A stretch of DNA of 64,000 nucleotides from Bacteroidota bacterium. Lineage in GTDB: Bacteria; Bacteroidota; Bacteroidia; Chitinophagales; Chitinophagaceae. The notes beneath the pieces are model-generated. The model worked only from the letters and a program-made list of their open reading frames with translations. It had not been told where the DNA came from and made no database searches. Below, piece by piece: positions 61,808-64,000 of the stretch. The first letter of the stretch is position 1. Every line of letters starts with the position of its first letter. Both the position numbers and the translations under genes were made by a program. The DNA is taken from assembly GCA_016183765.1 (NCBI GenBank), contig JACPEA010000013.1, positions 310,001 to 374,000 on the forward strand, in the 5' to 3' direction.

Positions 61808-62650
61808 TTAATAATCACCCAGCGTCTCCGGTAACTGTGCCAGTGCTTTGGCCAGTTGTTCATCACTCGGGGCAATACCATGCCATTCGTGACTACCTTC
61901 CATGAAATCAACGCCTTTACCCATTTCGGTTCTCATGAGTATGCAGATGGGTTTGCCCTGGCCGGTCATTGATTTGGCCTTATCCATGATCTTAATGATA
62001 TCGTCCATATCGTTTCCGTTCATTTCCAGAACGGTCCAGTCAAAAGCTTCGAATTTAGCGCGCAGGTTACCCAATGCCATCACTTTTTCAGTGGGTCCGT
62101 CGATCTGCTGTCCGTTCCAGTCAATGGTAGCGATCAGGTTATCCACTTTGTTATGCGAAGCGAACATGATGGCTTCCCAGTTCTGTCCTTCATCCAGTTC
62201 ACCATCCCCGTGCAGGGAGAATACGAGGTGGTTATCGCCATTCAGTTTTTTGGTCAGCGCTGCACCAATGGCAACACTCATGCCCTGGCCCAGTGAACCG
62301 CTGGCCACGCGTACACCCGGTAAGTGTTCGTGGGTGGTGGGATGCCCCTGCAAACGGGTATTCAGCTTACGGAAACTGGCCAGTTCTTTCACGTCGAAAT
62401 AACCCGAACGGGCCAATACGGAGTAGAATACAGGAGAAATATGACCATTGGAAAGGAAGAACAGGTCTTCATTCTTTCCATCCATGGTAAAATGGGTATC
62501 GTGTTTCATGATGTGGAAATACAGGGCGGCCAGGAAATCGGCACAACCCAATGAACCACCGGGGTGACCACTCTGAACACCATGCACCATTCTTACGGTA
62601 TCGCGCCTTAATTGTGAGGCTACGTTTTTTAACTCCTGTATACTTGCCAT
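61808..62650 (-). CDS. Transketolase, N-terminal subunit
   Basis: A 280-residue protein covering only the thiamine-diphosphate-binding half of transketolase: VQSGHPGGSLGCADFLAALYF, RVASGSLGQGMSVAIGAAL and the TPP motif HGDGELDEGQNWEAIMFA with N in DWNGQQ. Split transketolases with separate N- and C-terminal subunits are known, but the C-terminal partner is not adjacent here: the neighbours are the LolC/E-like permease (convergent) and frr (divergent). It has its own intrinsic terminator, so it is transcribed alone. The C-terminal half must be elsewhere if the enzyme is active. Confidence 0.92.
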   Translation of the reverse strand: MASIQELKNVASQLRRDTVRMVHGVQSGHPGGSLGCADFLAALYFHIMKHDTHFTMDGKNEDLFFLSNGHISPVFYSVLARSGYFDVKELASFRKLNTRLQGHPTTHEHLPGVRVASGSLGQGMSVAIGAALTKKLNGDNHLVFSLHGDGELDEGQNWEAIMFASHNKVDNLIATIDWNGQQIDGPTEKVMALGNLRAKFEAFDWTVLEMNGNDMDDIIKIMDKAKSMTGQGKPICILMRTEMGKGVDFMEGSHEWHGIAPSDEQLAKALAQLPETLGDY

Positions 62651-62739
62651 AAAGCTGTTGATTATGGCTGCGAAGATAGGGGAAAGTTAAAAGTCTGGCA
62701 TGGGCAGTCTCAGGCGGATGTTTGGGCTGTGGGAAAAGC

Positions 62740-62766
62740 AGCTCCCAACTACAGGCTCCCAACTCC
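62740..62766. repeat. Tandem GGCTCCCAACT-type repeat, family H
   Basis: AGCTCCCAACTACAGGCTCC then CAACTCC, two copies of GCTCCCAACT. It lies between transketolase and frr, 40 bp before the frr start. A single-armed member of the short repeat families in this window. Confidence 0.5.
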
Positions 62767-62805
62767 AAACTATTCATTAATTTCGCCCCACTTTAAACAA
62801 TAGTT

Positions 62806-63369
62806 ATGTCGGACGAATTACATATGATTATCCAGGAAGGGGAAGATGGTATGCAGAAAGCGATCGCCCACCTGGAAACAGAACTGACCAGGATCCGGGC
62901 GGGAAAAGCAAACCCCGGTATGCTGGATGGCGTGAATGTAGAATATTATGGTGCCCCAACCCCCATTGCCCAGGTGGCCAATGTGAGCGTACTGGATGCC
63001 CGCACCATCAGCATCCAGCCATGGGAGAAGCATATGCTGCAGGCCATTGAAAAAGCCATCATGCAGGCCAATATCGGCATCACCCCGCAGAACGATGGTT
63101 TGCAGATCCGTTTGTTCCTGCCCCCGCTGACCGAAGAAAGGAGAAAAGAGCTGGTGAAAAAAGCCAGTATAGAAGGGGAACAATCCAAAGTGGCCGTCCG
63201 CAGTATCCGCCGCGATGCCATTGAACAGGTGAAAAAACTACAGAAAGACGGCCTGAGTGAAGACGCGGCCAAAGACGGTGAAAAAACCATCCAGGAACTG
63301 ACAGACAAGTTCATTGGCCTGGTAGAGAAACACCTGTCCATCAAAGAAAAAGAAATCATGACAGTGTAG
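62806..63369 (+). CDS. frr: Ribosome recycling factor
   Basis: A 187-residue protein that splits post-termination ribosomes with EF-G. Conserved runs include RAGKANPGMLDGVNVEYYGAPTPIAQVANV, PWEKHMLQAIEKAI, IRLFLPPLTEERRKELVKKA and RSIRRDAIEQVKKLQKDGLSEDAAKDGE. Length equals that of E. coli Frr (185). A repeat follows its stop codon. Confidence 0.97.
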   Translation: MSDELHMIIQEGEDGMQKAIAHLETELTRIRAGKANPGMLDGVNVEYYGAPTPIAQVANVSVLDARTISIQPWEKHMLQAIEKAIMQANIGITPQNDGLQIRLFLPPLTEERRKELVKKASIEGEQSKVAVRSIRRDAIEQVKKLQKDGLSEDAAKDGEKTIQELTDKFIGLVEKHLSIKEKEIMTV

Positions 63370-63380
63370 GGGGGAATTGG

Positions 63381-63440
63381 GTACTAGATACTGTATGTTG
63401 GATACTGGTAGGAATAAGTATCCAGCATCCAGTATCCAGC
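63381..63440. repeat. Stop-proximal inverted repeat, family F
   Basis: Left arm 63381-63408 (GTACTAGATACTGTATGTTG then GATACTGG); right arm 63419-63440 (TATCCAGCATCCAGTATCCA then GC). The right arm abuts the stop codon of the MazG-like gene on the minus strand. Units of GGATACTGGATGCT recur. Confidence 0.6.
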
Positions 63441-63800
63441 CTACCCCTCCTTCCAATACTGTATAAACCCGTTTTTTTCCGATTTCTCGTTAAAAGTCTG
63501 TACGATCGCCTGCTCCAGTGAGATCCCCAGCAAAGAAGCCAGCAGGTCCAGGTAAATGGCGATACCGCCGATCTCTTCCTGTAACATTTCCGGTGTAATG
63601 TCTTTGGCAGTATAACTGCTGCCGCCATCCACACCGCCCAACGCCACGCGCTGCATTTTTTTGATCATATTGCATAGTTCACCCACTTCGCCGGCCAGCG
63701 CAGTGGTCCAGTAAGTAAGGGGCTGGTTATCGTAGGTTTTAAAACCTTCTTTCGCTCTTTGTATATTCAGTTCCCTGAATTTTTCCAGATCAAGTTTCAT
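63441..63800 (-). CDS. MazG-like nucleotide pyrophosphohydrolase
   Basis: A 119-residue all-helical protein of the MazG/dUTPase-like superfamily. The ATG at 63800 (MKLDLEKFRELNIQRAKEGF) is preferred over an in-frame upstream start. The metal-binding acidic signature appears as ALAGEVGELCNMIKK, then LQEEIGGIAIYLDLLA, giving E-x-x-E and E-x-x-x-D elements. It would hydrolyse non-canonical or excess nucleoside triphosphates; the substrate is unknown. It lies 25 bp after the EamA transporter gene on the same strand. Confidence 0.85.
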   Translation of the reverse strand: MKLDLEKFRELNIQRAKEGFKTYDNQPLTYWTTALAGEVGELCNMIKKMQRVALGGVDGGSSYTAKDITPEMLQEEIGGIAIYLDLLASLLGISLEQAIVQTFNEKSEKNGFIQYWKEG

Positions 63801-63825
63801 AGACAAGCAAGTATGATGAACGGAA

Positions 63826-64000
63826 TTATTTTTTGTTAACAAGGTATACGCCTACAAGGATGATGCCCAGGCAGCCTACCTGCAGCCAGGTAATGGTTTC
63901 ACCGCTCCATAGTCCCCACATCACGGCAATGAACGGGATACCATAGGTAACCATGGAAGCGAACAGGGTCCCGGCTTTTTTTACCAGCATGTAAAACAGG
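63826..64000 (-). CDS. EamA/DMT-family transporter, C-terminal end only
   Basis: The last ~58 codons of a drug/metabolite transporter; the rest lies beyond 64000. The visible part reads LFYMLVKKAGTLFASMVTY, GIPFIAVMWGLWSGETITW and LQVGCLGIILVGVYLVNKK, i.e. the end of TM8, TM9 and TM10 of the second EamA repeat. The TAA stop is at 63828-63826. Substrate unknown. Confidence 0.8.
   Translation of the reverse strand, partial: LFYMLVKKAGTLFASMVTYGIPFIAVMWGLWSGETITWLQVGCLGIILVGVYLVNKK

Overview
The window reads as a chromosomal segment of a Bacteroidota bacterium, most likely a member of the Chitinophagaceae or a close relative. The evidence is a SusC/SusD pair, the gliding genes gldF and gldG, a MurF-Alr fusion, a Bacteroidota-type LspA, a DksA-like protein that has lost its zinc cysteines, and several copies of the Bacteroidota -7 promoter box TAnnTTTG. 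This placement is inferred from gene content only; no rRNA or tRNA gene was seen.

Positions 1-27,430 form one sugar-acid territory. It opens with the end of a sugar transport and kinase pair (MFS transporter plus PfkB kinase, leftward). A pectin utilisation locus follows: SusC/SusD, an NTF2-like secreted protein, a LacI-family regulator, a CE12-GH28 fusion, a GH105 enzyme, a CE8-PL10 fusion, UxaB-UxaA-UxaC, KduD, KduI, a YhcH-like protein, KdgK, a KDPG aldolase, an ExuT-like transporter and a DUF6807 protein. Together they encode oligomer import, removal of methyl and acetyl esters, cleavage of the galacturonan backbone, and both known routes (galacturonate by Uxa, unsaturated uronate by Kdu) to 2-keto-3-deoxygluconate, then to pyruvate and glyceraldehyde 3-phosphate. 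An 18-bp operator-like motif with core AACGTTTGCGTA lies ahead of most of these units and is probably the site of the local LacI-type regulator.

Positions 27,500-43,400 are mostly housekeeping: a YcxB-like protein, an acetyltransferase, acpP-fabF-rnc followed by a 35-residue membrane protein, methylmalonyl-CoA epimerase, iscS-iscU-iscA, a proline-rich secreted protein, gldF-gldG, a TerC-family protein, murF-alr, lspA, a lipoprotein and a D-2-hydroxyacid dehydrogenase. Positions 43,500-53,280 carry an apparently complete protoporphyrin heme pathway: hemA-C-D-E-F-B-L leftward (interrupted by a four-helix-bundle gene) and hemH and hemJ rightward. The rest holds ileS, a DksA-like protein with a long Ala/Lys/Pro tail, an MsbA-like exporter, rbfA, a LolC/E-like permease, a lone transketolase N-terminal subunit, frr, a MazG-like protein and the end of an EamA transporter.

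The most unusual feature is a set of short, degenerate repeat families that sit directly on or after stop codons of many genes, usually as inverted pairs. One family flanks the four-helix-bundle gene inside the heme cluster, and one copy lies in frame inside hemC.
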